Origin: CAVTYH01 sp963738835 | Lineage (GTDB): Bacteria; Planctomycetota; Planctomycetia; Pirellulales; JADZDJ01 | Direction: 5' to 3' | Assembly: GCA_963738835.1 (NCBI GenBank) | Contig: CAVTYH010000005.1 | Span: 434,001-498,000, forward strand | DNA: 64,000 nucleotides | Shown: one piece after another, positions 19,604 to 27,059 of the stretch | Position numbering within the stretch: the stretch's first letter is position 1 | Layout of the letters: the number at the start of each line of letters is the position of its first letter | Program-made: the position numbers and the translations under genes | The notes under the pieces: model-generated | Told to the model about the DNA's origin: nothing | Database searches by the model: none | What the model saw: the letters and a program-made list of their open reading frames with translations, nothing else

Positions 19604-20935
19604 TTAGTTTAGGTGGAGATTCCACCGATCCCCAATTGGGCAGGCGTTAAGAAGGGTAAAGTCTGCTGTGATTAGTTCTAACTGGCTTGTCGAGCATATG
19701 GTCATTGTAGCATGGACGCGTAAAGTCAAGGGCGTCCCGCTGTGACGTTGAGTTACCGCCATGTTCCGAGATCGAGAGGAAAACCGACTCCATTGCCCCG
19801 CGTGCCGAAATCCGCCGCTAATCGCAAACAGCCACAGCAGAATCAACAAAATCACCACCGCCGCAATCGCCATCGCCGCGCCGATTTTGCGATACGAAAC
19901 CGGGGCCTGGCCGGCGGCGCGGCCGGTTTGGCCGTTCGCGAAAAAGCGGAACACCTGGTCGCGGTAGCGGTAGGCCATAATCCACACCGGCACCAGCAGC
20001 GGGCGGCTGGCAAGGTTGATGATCCGCACGTTCACGTTCAGGTTGCGGCACTTGCCGGGCACGTATTGCTGGCAGGCCTGACTTTCGAGCGATTCCAAAC
20101 CTTGGCTGGCCAGCGGCCGGGCGTACTTTCGCGGCACGGTAAAGCGCTCGAACGTGATGTTCGCCAGATCGATTTGCTCTGGCGGCACTGCGGTCGAAAG
20201 ATCGAAAGGACACAGGGCCGCCGTTTCCGCCGGCGTGAGTGCGCCGCTGGCACCGACCAACAGGCCGGAATACTGGCCGTCGTGCTCGCCGCAGACCGGG
20301 AACCAACTGGCTCGTGCGCCCGGCGGCGTGTGGCTGCTGTCGGCCGTCCAGTAGGTGTGCGTATCGGCCTCGAAGACCCAAAACGGCACGTAAATTGGCG
20401 TCATCGCCACCACAGCCGCTTCGGTGGCCAAATCGCCTGGTCGCCAAAAGCCCTGGCCGAGCCAACTGCGCATCGTCGCGACAGCCTGATCGCGCGTGAC
20501 AACAAACGGCACAATGCCATCGGGCGAAATCTCCTTGGCGTCGGGCTTTTTGTCAAGCTGTTCCGAGCCGCAGAACGGGCAGCGCAGCGTTTGGGCGCTG
20601 GCGTCGTAGCTCATCGACGCGCCGCAGCCGCGGCAAGTGAAGTTGCAGGTGGAGAGGTGGGCGGCGGGTCCGTTGTCCGTGGTCCGTTGTCCGTGGTCGG
20701 TTGATGGGGTGTAGCTTGCTGAACCCGCCTGTGGTGAGCCAGTCGAACCATCGGCAGCCCCCTCACCCCTGCCCTCTCCCGCCGGAGGAGAGGGAGAAGA
20801 AGGCAGCCCCTCACCCTGGCCTTCTCCCCGAGGAGAGGGAGAAACGGGCGCTTCGGTGCCGCAGTTGGGGCAGAAGAGGTCTTCTTCGTCCAACAGTGCG
20901 CCACAGACAGAACATTTGAGGAGAACGTCTGGCAT
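19604..20935 (-). CDS. Zinc-ribbon membrane protein, copy 1, with repeat-derived linker
   Basis: About 443 residues from the ATG at 20935 (MPDVLLKCSVCG); an upstream GTG at 20947 lies in a dispersed repeat and is less likely. Two zinc ribbons: CSVCG...CPNCG at residues 8-27 and CRGCG...CPFCG around residue 105-125. A conserved middle domain follows (GFWRPGDLATEAAVVAMTPI, YVPFWVFEADTHTYW, GEHDGQYSGLLVGASG), then a membrane helix (AAMAIAAVVILLILLWLF). It is a paralogue of the next gene upstream. The linker between the ribbons contains segments (SPSPRGEGQGEG, TDHGQRTTDNGP) encoded by dispersed repeats and absent from the paralogue. The last 60 residues are not conserved in kind and may reflect a frame error near 19790. 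Function unknown. Confidence 0.65.
   Translation of the reverse strand: MPDVLLKCSVCGALLDEEDLFCPNCGTEAPVSPSPRGEGQGEGLPSSPSPPAGEGRGEGAADGSTGSPQAGSASYTPSTDHGQRTTDNGPAAHLSTCNFTCRGCGASMSYDASAQTLRCPFCGSEQLDKKPDAKEISPDGIVPFVVTRDQAVATMRSWLGQGFWRPGDLATEAAVVAMTPIYVPFWVFEADTHTYWTADSSHTPPGARASWFPVCGEHDGQYSGLLVGASGALTPAETAALCPFDLSTAVPPEQIDLANITFERFTVPRKYARPLASQGLESLESQACQQYVPGKCRNLNVNVRIINLASRPLLVPVWIMAYRYRDQVFRFFANGQTGRAAGQAPVSYRKIGAAMAIAAVVILLILLWLFAISGGFRHAGQWSRFSSRSRNMAVTQRHSGTPLTLRVHATMTICSTSQLELITADFTLLNACPIGDRWNLHLN
20667..20702. repeat. Repeat of the 'ggtccgttgtccgtgg' family inside coding sequence
   Basis: Three tandem copies of a 12-base GTCCGTGGTCCG-like unit within the linker of zinc-ribbon protein 1. 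A related copy lies at 22894-22926 next to the ruvA start codon. Confidence 0.65.
20754..20843. repeat. Two tandem copies of a 'CCCTCACCC...GGAGAGGG' repeat inside coding sequence
   Basis: Two adjacent copies of about 45 bases, each containing CCCCTCACCC, a TCTCCC arm, and a GGAGAGGGAGA arm that can pair with it (short hairpin). They lie in frame within the linker of zinc-ribbon protein 1, encoding the Ser/Pro/Gly/Glu-rich PSPRGEGQGEG type sequence. Confidence 0.7.
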
Positions 20936-20940
20936 GGTAT

Positions 20941-21092
20941 TCACCACGGAGACACGGAGGCACGGAGAAATGCGAAGGCAGTTATTCGGGACGACAGAAT
21001 AGCAGAAATTTTAACTGACATCGCTTCCTCACACAGGTTGCTGATTCTGCGTTGATTTCTTATTCATTGCTGCTCCGTGTCTCTGTGCCTCC
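20941..21092. repeat. Inverted pair of 'cacggagacacggagg' repeats between the zinc-ribbon genes
   Basis: CACCACGGAGACACGGAGG at 20942-20960 and a reverse-complement relative GTGTCTCTGTGCCTCCGCGG at 21073-21092 bound the gap between the two zinc-ribbon genes. The same arrangement occurs in the gaps at 15.9 kb and 29.8 kb. Confidence 0.7.
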
Positions 21093-21108
21093 GCGGCAAA
21101 ATTCCGCC

Positions 21109-22170
21109 TTATCGATGTGCAAAAGTCATCCACCAGATTAAGAGCGCCGCCGCAATTCCAAGCGCCACGGCAATGCCAATCCGCAGGGGCGAGAGCGGTT
21201 TCTCGCCCGTCACTTTGCCCGTTTGGCCGTTGATCAAAAAGCGATACAATTTTTCGCCGTAGCGGTACGTCACCAAATAGACTGGCAGCAAAATCAGATC
21301 GGAATTGATATCGCTGTACTCGGTGCTCACGTTCAGCGAATCGTTGGTGTCGCCTGGCAAGAACGCTTGAATGTTCTTTTGCTCCCAGCGGCGGAATTCT
21401 TGCTGGCACAGCGTGAGAGCCTGATCGCGCTCGACGCTGTATTCCTCGCTCAGCCAGCCGGCCAGGAAATAGGGCTGATAACGCTTCAGCGATTCCATCC
21501 GAAACGGCTTAATCCGCTCGGCATAATCCTGCGGCAAACCGCGGCTGCCGGAGACGAGATAGCCGCTGTAATAATTTTGATGCTCACCGGCCAGCGGCCA
21601 CCACTCGGTTTCGGTGACAGTGCGAGTATGTGTAACCATCTTGCCGTCTTCCATCGTGGTGTACGTTTCGGTGCGATACCAATGCTCACCAATTCTGGCC
21701 GACCACCGGCTGTGGGCCAGCATCGAAAACGACCAGAATGGCAAATACACGCCGCGGAGTTTGTCTTCGACTTTCGCCAAATACAAATCGCCCGGTCGAA
21801 ACAGCCCGCCTTCGCGCAGCCAAGTGCTGAAGCGCGCCAGCGCCTCTTGCGGCGTAAGGGCGAAGCCGATGACGAACTCCGGCGGCTGCCGATCGGATTG
21901 ACCGGCCGGCACATCGACGACGTAATTGGAATCGCAAAACGGGCAAGTGACGCTGCGCTGATCGGCAGCCAGCGTGATCTTGGCGCCGCAGTTTTTACAT
22001 TCGATGGTTCGCGTGGCAGGAGCCGGTGGTTGTTCAACCTCCGGCTGTGGCGCACCGCAGACGTTGCAGAATTTGTCGCCTTCCTCCACCGGCGAACCGC
22101 ACTGGGCGCAAGCATGGCCACGCGGCGAGGGAGTGTTTGCAATTTCGCGATTGACATTCGGGGTTGGCAT
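21109..22170 (-). CDS. Zinc-ribbon membrane protein, copy 2
   Basis: 353 residues from the ATG at 22170 (MPTPNVNREI); an upstream in-frame extension to 22248 is encoded by a dispersed hairpin repeat and is rejected. Two ribbons: CAQCG...CNVCG and CKNCG...CPFCD. The middle domain parallels copy 1: GLFRPGDLYLAKVEDKLRGV, YLPFWSFSMLAHSRW, GEHQNYYSGYLVSGSRG. Near the end LLPVYLVTYRYGEKLYRFL and NGQTGKVTGEKPLS match the same segments of copy 1, followed by one membrane helix and a short tail. Adjacent tandem paralogues suggest a duplication. No enzymatic motif; a scaffold or membrane-anchored adaptor is possible. Confidence 0.68.
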   Translation of the reverse strand: MPTPNVNREIANTPSPRGHACAQCGSPVEEGDKFCNVCGAPQPEVEQPPAPATRTIECKNCGAKITLAADQRSVTCPFCDSNYVVDVPAGQSDRQPPEFVIGFALTPQEALARFSTWLREGGLFRPGDLYLAKVEDKLRGVYLPFWSFSMLAHSRWSARIGEHWYRTETYTTMEDGKMVTHTRTVTETEWWPLAGEHQNYYSGYLVSGSRGLPQDYAERIKPFRMESLKRYQPYFLAGWLSEEYSVERDQALTLCQQEFRRWEQKNIQAFLPGDTNDSLNVSTEYSDINSDLILLPVYLVTYRYGEKLYRFLINGQTGKVTGEKPLSPLRIGIAVALGIAAALLIWWMTFAHR

Positions 22171-22184
22171 TCGTCGATTTATCC

Positions 22185-22246
22185 GTGTAGCGGCGCGGGC
22201 TTGCCCCGCGCTGTGGGCACCCGCGGGGTAAACCCCGCCGCTACAC
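22185..22246. repeat. Hairpin repeat upstream of zinc-ribbon gene 2
   Basis: GTGTAGCGG at 22185-22193 pairs exactly with CCGCTACAC at 22238-22246, with internal GC-rich arms (CGCGGGCTTGCCCCGCG and CCCGCGGGG). A compact, terminator-like dispersed repeat between ruvA and the zinc-ribbon gene. Confidence 0.65.
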
Positions 22247-22259
22247 AAAACACTGTGCG

Positions 22260-22889
22260 CTACTTTTTGTGGCTTTGCTGGTAAATCGCTTGCAGCATTT
22301 CTTCGACGGTTTTGAATTTCTGTTTGCAGGCCAACACCGCTTCGACCAGGCGTCGGGCGTCGCTTTCGGAATGACCTAGCGACCGCAAAGCCTCGAACGT
22401 TTCATGCACCACGTCGTGCTGGACATCGTCTTTGCCACGCGGCTCTTCGCGGGCGACCATCAGCGCAAATTTCGGCATTCTGCGGCGCAGCTTGGCGATG
22501 ATGCGCTCGGCCGTCGCCGGTCCCACGCCCGGCAGAGCCGAGAGCGCTTTAATATCTTGTTCTTCGATTGCCTGGGCCACTTCACGCACCGGACGGACCA
22601 TCGCCCGCAGGGCCTTTTTCACGCCCACGCCGTCCACCTCGCAAACCAAGTCGAAAAACTCGCGTTCCACTTCGCTTAAAAAACCAATCAGCCGCGGGGT
22701 CATGCGGCCTTGCATGGCGTTGCCTTCAAGGTACTCGATGGTGTGCAGACTGATCTCGTGCCCCAATTCGCCTTGCAGTCTTCGCCGGGCGAACTCAGGT
22801 ATCAACACTTCGTATTGAAACGCGCCGACTTGCAGCGTGAGATTATCGTTTTCCACACGCAGCAAGCGGCCGGAGATGTTGGTGATCAC
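22260..22889 (-). CDS. ruvA: Holliday junction DNA-binding protein RuvA
   Basis: Tetramer that binds four-way junctions and loads RuvB. 209 residues from the GTG at 22889 (ITNISGRLLRV matches the family's first strand). Domain I has the OB-fold EYLEGNAMQGRMTPRLIGFLSEVEREFF-type segment, domain II two helix-hairpin-helix motifs (VDGVGVKKALRAM and LPGVGPATAERII), and the C-terminal domain III a RuvB-binding three-helix bundle (EALRSLGHSESDARRLV). A longer frame reaches 23081 but overlaps ruvC and its added residues are encoded by a dispersed repeat, which therefore sits four bases upstream of the start. No Shine-Dalgarno sequence is visible there. Confidence 0.92.
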   Translation of the reverse strand: MITNISGRLLRVENDNLTLQVGAFQYEVLIPEFARRRLQGELGHEISLHTIEYLEGNAMQGRMTPRLIGFLSEVEREFFDLVCEVDGVGVKKALRAMVRPVREVAQAIEEQDIKALSALPGVGPATAERIIAKLRRRMPKFALMVAREEPRGKDDVQHDVVHETFEALRSLGHSESDARRLVEAVLACKQKFKTVEEMLQAIYQQSHKK

Positions 22890-22893
22890 AAGC

Positions 22894-22926
22894 AGTGGTC
22901 GGTTGTCAGTGGTCCGTGGTCGGTTG
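22894..22926. repeat. Dispersed repeat abutting the ruvA start codon
   Basis: A copy of the GTGGTCGGTTGTCAGTGG-type repeat lies between the ruvC stop side and the ruvA GTG. It occupies the place where a ribosome binding site should be. Confidence 0.6.
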
Positions 22927-23008
22927 CATAAAGCCGCCGATGGTATCGGCGGTGAATCGCCAAGTGGTTCGTCAATGGGCAGGGTCTCCGCGAATACCAT
23001 TCGCGGCT

Positions 23009-23572
23009 TTATGGCCGGGCAGCGTGTTCTTCGCTCGCGTCGGTCGATTCTTGTTCGCCACGGCCAAGATAATAATGGCAAACCGCCACCGCCAGGGCAT
23101 CGGCCACGTCAGGCGGCTCGGGAACCTGCGGCAAGCGCAGTTCACGGGTAATGGCCAGTTGCATTTGTTCCTTCGATGCTCGGCCGGCGCCGGTCAGAAT
23201 CCGCTTGATTTGCGTGGCCGGATAATGCACGACCGGAATCTCGGCTTGGGCCGCCGCCAGGCAGATAACGCCGCGGGCATGGCCCATCAAAATCGAAGTC
23301 CGCGGATGGGCGACGTGCGAGTAAAGCTGCTCGAGCGCCATGACGTCGGGCTTGAGCGCCTCAATGACTTCCGCCACACCGCGATGGATTTCAACCAACC
23401 GATCCACCAGCGGCTGTTTGGCTGTGCCGCGAACCACGCCCGCTTCGATGACCCGCGGCGATTTCGGATTCTTGGGATCACGCTCCAAAACACCGTAGCC
23501 GGTGATATTCAGTCCAGGATCGATGCCGAGAATGCGGCACGAGACAAGAGACGTGGGACGAGAGACAGCCAT
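23009..23572 (-). CDS. ruvC: Crossover junction endodeoxyribonuclease RuvC
   Basis: Resolvase that cuts Holliday junctions. 187 residues. RNase H-like fold with the catalytic acidic residues visible: Asp in ILGIDPGLNITGYG, Glu in VMALEQLY, and the pair near the end in PPDVADALAVAVCH. GAGRASKEQMQ is the conserved DNA-contacting loop. Start ATG at 23572. It is followed on the same strand by ruvA; the coding sequences are separated by 119 bases that include a repeat. Confidence 0.92.
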   Translation of the reverse strand: MAVSRPTSLVSCRILGIDPGLNITGYGVLERDPKNPKSPRVIEAGVVRGTAKQPLVDRLVEIHRGVAEVIEALKPDVMALEQLYSHVAHPRTSILMGHARGVICLAAAQAEIPVVHYPATQIKRILTGAGRASKEQMQLAITRELRLPQVPEPPDVADALAVAVCHYYLGRGEQESTDASEEHAARP

Positions 23573-23606
23573 CTTGACTCCTGATCCCTGCCACGAGATT
23601 CCTGGT

Positions 23607-25259
23607 TCACGCCCGACGCCATTCGGTGCCGCCGAGGCGATCTTCCAGCGCGATGCCGATTTCCGTGAGCCGGTTGCGGATGCGATCGCCGGTGGCGAAA
23701 TCTTTGTTCTTGCGGGCGGCGGCGCGCAGCTCGATCAGCAGCTCGACGAGATTGCCAACGAGTGCGTCGTCAGCGGCCGATTTTTGCTCGACCGGTTGGC
23801 GGAACAAACCCAATACGCCAGCGAGTTCCCACAGCACGTTTGCTCCGCGCTGCAGCGCGGCGATTTTCGCGGCATCAGGCTTGCCGGCTTCCAATTTTTC
23901 CGCATCAACGAATTTATTGAGCGTCTGCCGCAGCTCGAAAAGCTTGGAGGTCGCGGCACCGGTGTTGAAATCGTCGTCCATCGCTTCGAGAAATCGCTGG
24001 CGAAGCGTGGCGACTTCCACCAGCAGCGGATTGCTAGCCGGATCGAATTCGCCCGCGGCCCGATTCGCCGCCGGCTGTAAATCGAAAAACCGTCGGCCGG
24101 TGACGCGCTCAAACCGTTTGAAGAATCGATAAAACCCTTCCAGACTCTCAGCAGTTGCCCGCAGCAATTCTTCGCTGTATTGAATTGGGCTGCGGTAGTG
24201 GGTGGAGAGCAAGAAGAAGCGAATGGTTTCCGGTTGATGGCGCTGGAGCAAATCGCGAAATGCGCTGGCCCCTGTCGATTTGCTGATTTTGGCTGATTGC
24301 TGCGAGGCAAGATCGCCGACGGCACTGCTAGGCAAGCCAGCAGTGGCACCCGATGGTGACGATGCAGCGCTACCCTCGGCGGCCCGAGTGGCGCGGCCGC
24401 CGATTTTTCCGGCTTCGCTGGCCGCCTGCATGAGGCCGTTGTGCAGCCAATACTTCGCTTGCGGCTTGCCGTGGGCGCACTCGCTTTGGGCAATTTCATT
24501 TTCGTGATGCGGAAAAATCAGATCGAGCCCGCCGCCGTGAATGTCGAACGTTTCGCCCAGAATTCGCTCGCTCATGGCCGAGCATTCAATATGCCAGCCC
24601 GGTCGGCCTTTTCCCCACGGGCTGCCCCAGGCCGGTTCGCCGGGCTTGGCGCTTTTCCACAAAGCGAAATCTCCGGCGGCACGTTTGCGGTCAGCCATTT
24701 CGCCCCCTTCGCCTTGCAAACTTTCCATCGTCCGGCGGCTGAGCTTGCCGTAGCCGGGGTCTTTGGCCACGTCGAAATACACATCGCCTTCTGAAGCGTA
24801 GGCAAAACCTTTGTCGATGAGCACCTTGATCAGTCGAATGATTTCATCGATGTTATCGGTGGCTTTCGGAAAGTGATCGATTGTATCGACGCCCAGCGCT
24901 TCCAAGTTGCGCAAATAATCGGCCGTCATTTCTTCGGCCAGTTGTGCCATCGACATGCCACGGGCTTGCGATTCTTTAATCAGCTTGTCGTCGACATCGG
25001 TGATGTTCACCACCCAGGTAACTTTGTAGCCCAGGTACGCCAAATAGCGTTTGATAGCATCGAAAATCACAGGCCCAACCATGTGTCCGATGTGGCTCGG
25101 CTTGTAAACGGTCGGCCCGCACAGATACATGCCGACCTCGCCCGGCTTGACCGGCACAAAGGTTTCTTTGGTACGGCTGAGCGTGCTGTAAATGCGCAGC
25201 GTGGCTGATGGAGCCGAAGGTGTTGACGACGGTGAGCGTGGTGTTGCGGCAGTGGCCAT
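23607..25259 (-). CDS. cysS: Cysteinyl-tRNA synthetase with a repeat-derived insertion
   Basis: Class Ia synthetase charging tRNA-Cys. 550 residues, longer than the usual 460-490. Zinc-site Cys in MYLCGPTVYKPS is followed by the HIGH motif (SHIGHMV); CSAMS and HGGGLDLIFPHHENEIAQSE are present, as is HNGLM; the KMSKS loop reads AKISKSTGASAFRDL. The C-terminal anticodon-binding helical domain is complete. Between HNGLM and KISKS lies an insertion of about 45 residues (AASEAGKIGGRATRAAEG onwards) that includes a translated copy of a dispersed hairpin repeat (SGATAGLPSSAV). A short insertion here is common in related bacteria; the repeat-derived part is the odd feature. Confidence 0.93.
   Translation of the reverse strand: MATAATPRSPSSTPSAPSATLRIYSTLSRTKETFVPVKPGEVGMYLCGPTVYKPSHIGHMVGPVIFDAIKRYLAYLGYKVTWVVNITDVDDKLIKESQARGMSMAQLAEEMTADYLRNLEALGVDTIDHFPKATDNIDEIIRLIKVLIDKGFAYASEGDVYFDVAKDPGYGKLSRRTMESLQGEGGEMADRKRAAGDFALWKSAKPGEPAWGSPWGKGRPGWHIECSAMSERILGETFDIHGGGLDLIFPHHENEIAQSECAHGKPQAKYWLHNGLMQAASEAGKIGGRATRAAEGSAASSPSGATAGLPSSAVGDLASQQSAKISKSTGASAFRDLLQRHQPETIRFFLLSTHYRSPIQYSEELLRATAESLEGFYRFFKRFERVTGRRFFDLQPAANRAAGEFDPASNPLLVEVATLRQRFLEAMDDDFNTGAATSKLFELRQTLNKFVDAEKLEAGKPDAAKIAALQRGANVLWELAGVLGLFRQPVEQKSAADDALVGNLVELLIELRAAARKNKDFATGDRIRNRLTEIGIALEDRLGGTEWRRA
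24322..24351. repeat. Hairpin repeat copy inside cysS
   Basis: On the minus strand this matches the intergenic copy at 56861-56889 in 28 of 29 positions. The core CACTGCTGG and CAGCAGTG arms form a hairpin. It is read in frame through cysS, just before the KMSKS loop. Confidence 0.8.
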
Positions 25260-25297
25260 AGGTGCAATTTAGTGTCAGGAATCAGGAGTCAAACAAT

Positions 25298-25804
25298 TCA
25301 ATCGCTTTCCGGCGTCACCGTCCGTTCGATCAGCGCCACGCACTGTGCGGCGACGGCTTCTTCCCGACCAACGGCATCGACGCCCTCGCCGGTTTTAGCT
25401 TTGATGCCCACGTTGTGCGCCGGAATGTCGAGCATTTCCGCAATCCGCTGCCGGATGGCGTCTTTGTAATGTCCCAATTTAGGCCGTTCGGCGAAGATAA
25501 TGCAATCCACATTGTCGATCCGCCAATCGTGAGCCCGCAATCGATCGCACACAATGGCGACCATGCCGGCCGAATCGCGGTTGCGATTGTGCACATCGGT
25601 GTTGGGAAACAACTCGCCAATATCGCCCATCGAAGCGGCCCCCAAGAGCGCATCGATCATGGCATGCAGCAACACATCGGCATCGCTGTGCCCAACCGCC
25701 TGCTTCTCATGCGGCACTGAAACACCCCCCAACCGCAACGGCCCGCCGGATTCCAGCCGGTGCGTATCGTGCCCGATGCCAACGCGAAATTGGAGCGTAT
25801 TCAA
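25298..25804 (-). CDS. ispF: 2-C-methyl-D-erythritol 2,4-cyclodiphosphate synthase
   Basis: MEP-pathway enzyme of isoprenoid synthesis. 168 residues, trimeric family. Metal-binding GIGHDTHRLE (Asp-x-His) at the N-terminus, GHSDADVLLHAMIDALLGAA, GDIGELFPNTD, and the C-terminal NVGIKAKTGEGVDAVGRE loop with the CDP-binding Thr are all intact. Located 39 bases upstream of cysS on the same strand, a plausible ispF-cysS transcript. Confidence 0.93.
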   Translation of the reverse strand: MNTLQFRVGIGHDTHRLESGGPLRLGGVSVPHEKQAVGHSDADVLLHAMIDALLGAASMGDIGELFPNTDVHNRNRDSAGMVAIVCDRLRAHDWRIDNVDCIIFAERPKLGHYKDAIRQRIAEMLDIPAHNVGIKAKTGEGVDAVGREEAVAAQCVALIERTVTPESD

Positions 25805-25970
25805 AGCGTCTTCCTCTTTGAAATATCGCGAAATCGCAAGTTCAGCGACCGATTCCGCCGTTAAAATCTCGCGGAATTATAGTGGACGCGACACGCCCCG
25901 ACAACGCAGGCTGGTCGCCGCAACCCTGTCGCTTCTGGATAACTGACTTTCCGCGGTCGCTCGATCGCCC

Positions 25971-25976
25971 TATAAT
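25971..25976 (+). promoter_or_regulatory. TATAAT -10 element close to the ABC ATPase start
   Basis: A perfect TATAAT ends nine bases before the ATG at 25985. With a usual start point 6-7 bases after the -10, the transcript would begin at or next to the start codon, and no Shine-Dalgarno sequence is seen. No good -35 is present at 17 bases. The remaining 25805-25970 gap shows nothing else. Confidence 0.4.
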
Positions 25977-25984
25977 CCCGCGCC

Positions 25985-26992
25985 ATGCCTGTCATCGAAA
26001 TCGAAGACCTGACGAAGACCTATCGCGTTTATCAAAAACGAGAAGGGTTGTTAGCATCGGTTCGCGGACTGTTTCACCGCGAGTACCGCGAAGTGCCTGC
26101 TGTGGCGGGAATCGATCTGACCGTTGACGAAGGCGAATTCGTTGCTTTTCTTGGTCCCAACGGCGCCGGTAAAACGACCACACTGAAACTGCTCTCCGGC
26201 GTTCTGACGCCCACCACCGGCATGGCCCGCGTCATGGGCCACGTGCCGTGGAAGCGTGAAAACGCCTATCGTCGCCGCTTCGCATTGGTGATGGGCCAGA
26301 AAAATCAATTGTGGTGGGATTTGCCGGCGCAGGAATCGTTCCGGCTGCATCAGGAAATCTATCGCATCGAGCCACAAAAATTCAAACGCACGCGCGATGA
26401 ACTGGTCGATTTGCTTGACGTACGAAAACTGCTTGGCCAGCCGGTGCGCGAACTCTCGCTGGGCGAGCGGATGAAAATGGAGCTGATTGCGGCGCTGCTG
26501 CACTCCCCGGAAGTCCTGTTTCTCGACGAACCAACCATTGGCCTCGATGTGGTCGCGCAGCACAACGTGCAAACGTTCCTGCGGCAATATCAGCAGTTGC
26601 GAAAAATCACGATTCTGCTCACGAGCCATTACATGAAAGACGTGGCGGCCTTATGCCGTCGCGTCGTGGTCATCGCCCAAGGCAAAATCATGTACGACGG
26701 TTCGCTCTCCGGCATCGTCGATCGTTTCAGCGGCCACAAAATCGTCACGCTGCAACTGGCCGAAAGCAATATGAACGGCGACTGGAATCGTTACGGCGAG
26801 CTGATCGAAAAACAAGCGCCGATGGTGCGAATTAAAGTGCAGCGCGACGTGGTGCCGGAAATGCTGGCCGCGATTCTGGCGAATCATCAGATCGAAGACG
26901 TGAGCGTAGAAGACCCGCCGCTGGAGCAGGTCATTGCTGAACTGTTTTCGAAAGCGGGACGCGAGCAAGAGCAATTGGCGGCCAGCAATTAG
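25985..26992 (+). CDS. ABC-2 type exporter, ATP-binding protein
   Basis: ATPase of a three-part exporter (COG4586-like). 335 residues. Walker A GPNGAGKTTTLKLLSG, Q-loop GQKNQLWWDLPAQ, signature LSLGERMKMEL, Walker B VLFLDEPTIGLDV and switch His in LTSHYMKD are intact. The N-terminal YRVYQKREGLLASVRGLF segment and the W-W-D-L-P Q-loop are typical of this subfamily. A C-terminal extension of about 90 residues follows the nucleotide-binding domain. It heads a rightward operon with two ABC-2 permeases. The substrate is unknown. Confidence 0.88.
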   Translation: MPVIEIEDLTKTYRVYQKREGLLASVRGLFHREYREVPAVAGIDLTVDEGEFVAFLGPNGAGKTTTLKLLSGVLTPTTGMARVMGHVPWKRENAYRRRFALVMGQKNQLWWDLPAQESFRLHQEIYRIEPQKFKRTRDELVDLLDVRKLLGQPVRELSLGERMKMELIAALLHSPEVLFLDEPTIGLDVVAQHNVQTFLRQYQQLRKITILLTSHYMKDVAALCRRVVVIAQGKIMYDGSLSGIVDRFSGHKIVTLQLAESNMNGDWNRYGELIEKQAPMVRIKVQRDVVPEMLAAILANHQIEDVSVEDPPLEQVIAELFSKAGREQEQLAASN

Positions 26993-27059
26993 CGATTGGC
27001 TGGAGCGCGTCGCCGACCATCGCGGCGATGGTGCCCGGGCGGCTAAAAGAGCAGCTTAA

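Noticed and set aside
22890..23081. N-terminal extension of RuvA
   Set aside because: The extension is encoded by a dispersed repeat and overlaps ruvC; the family's start aligns with the GTG at 22889.
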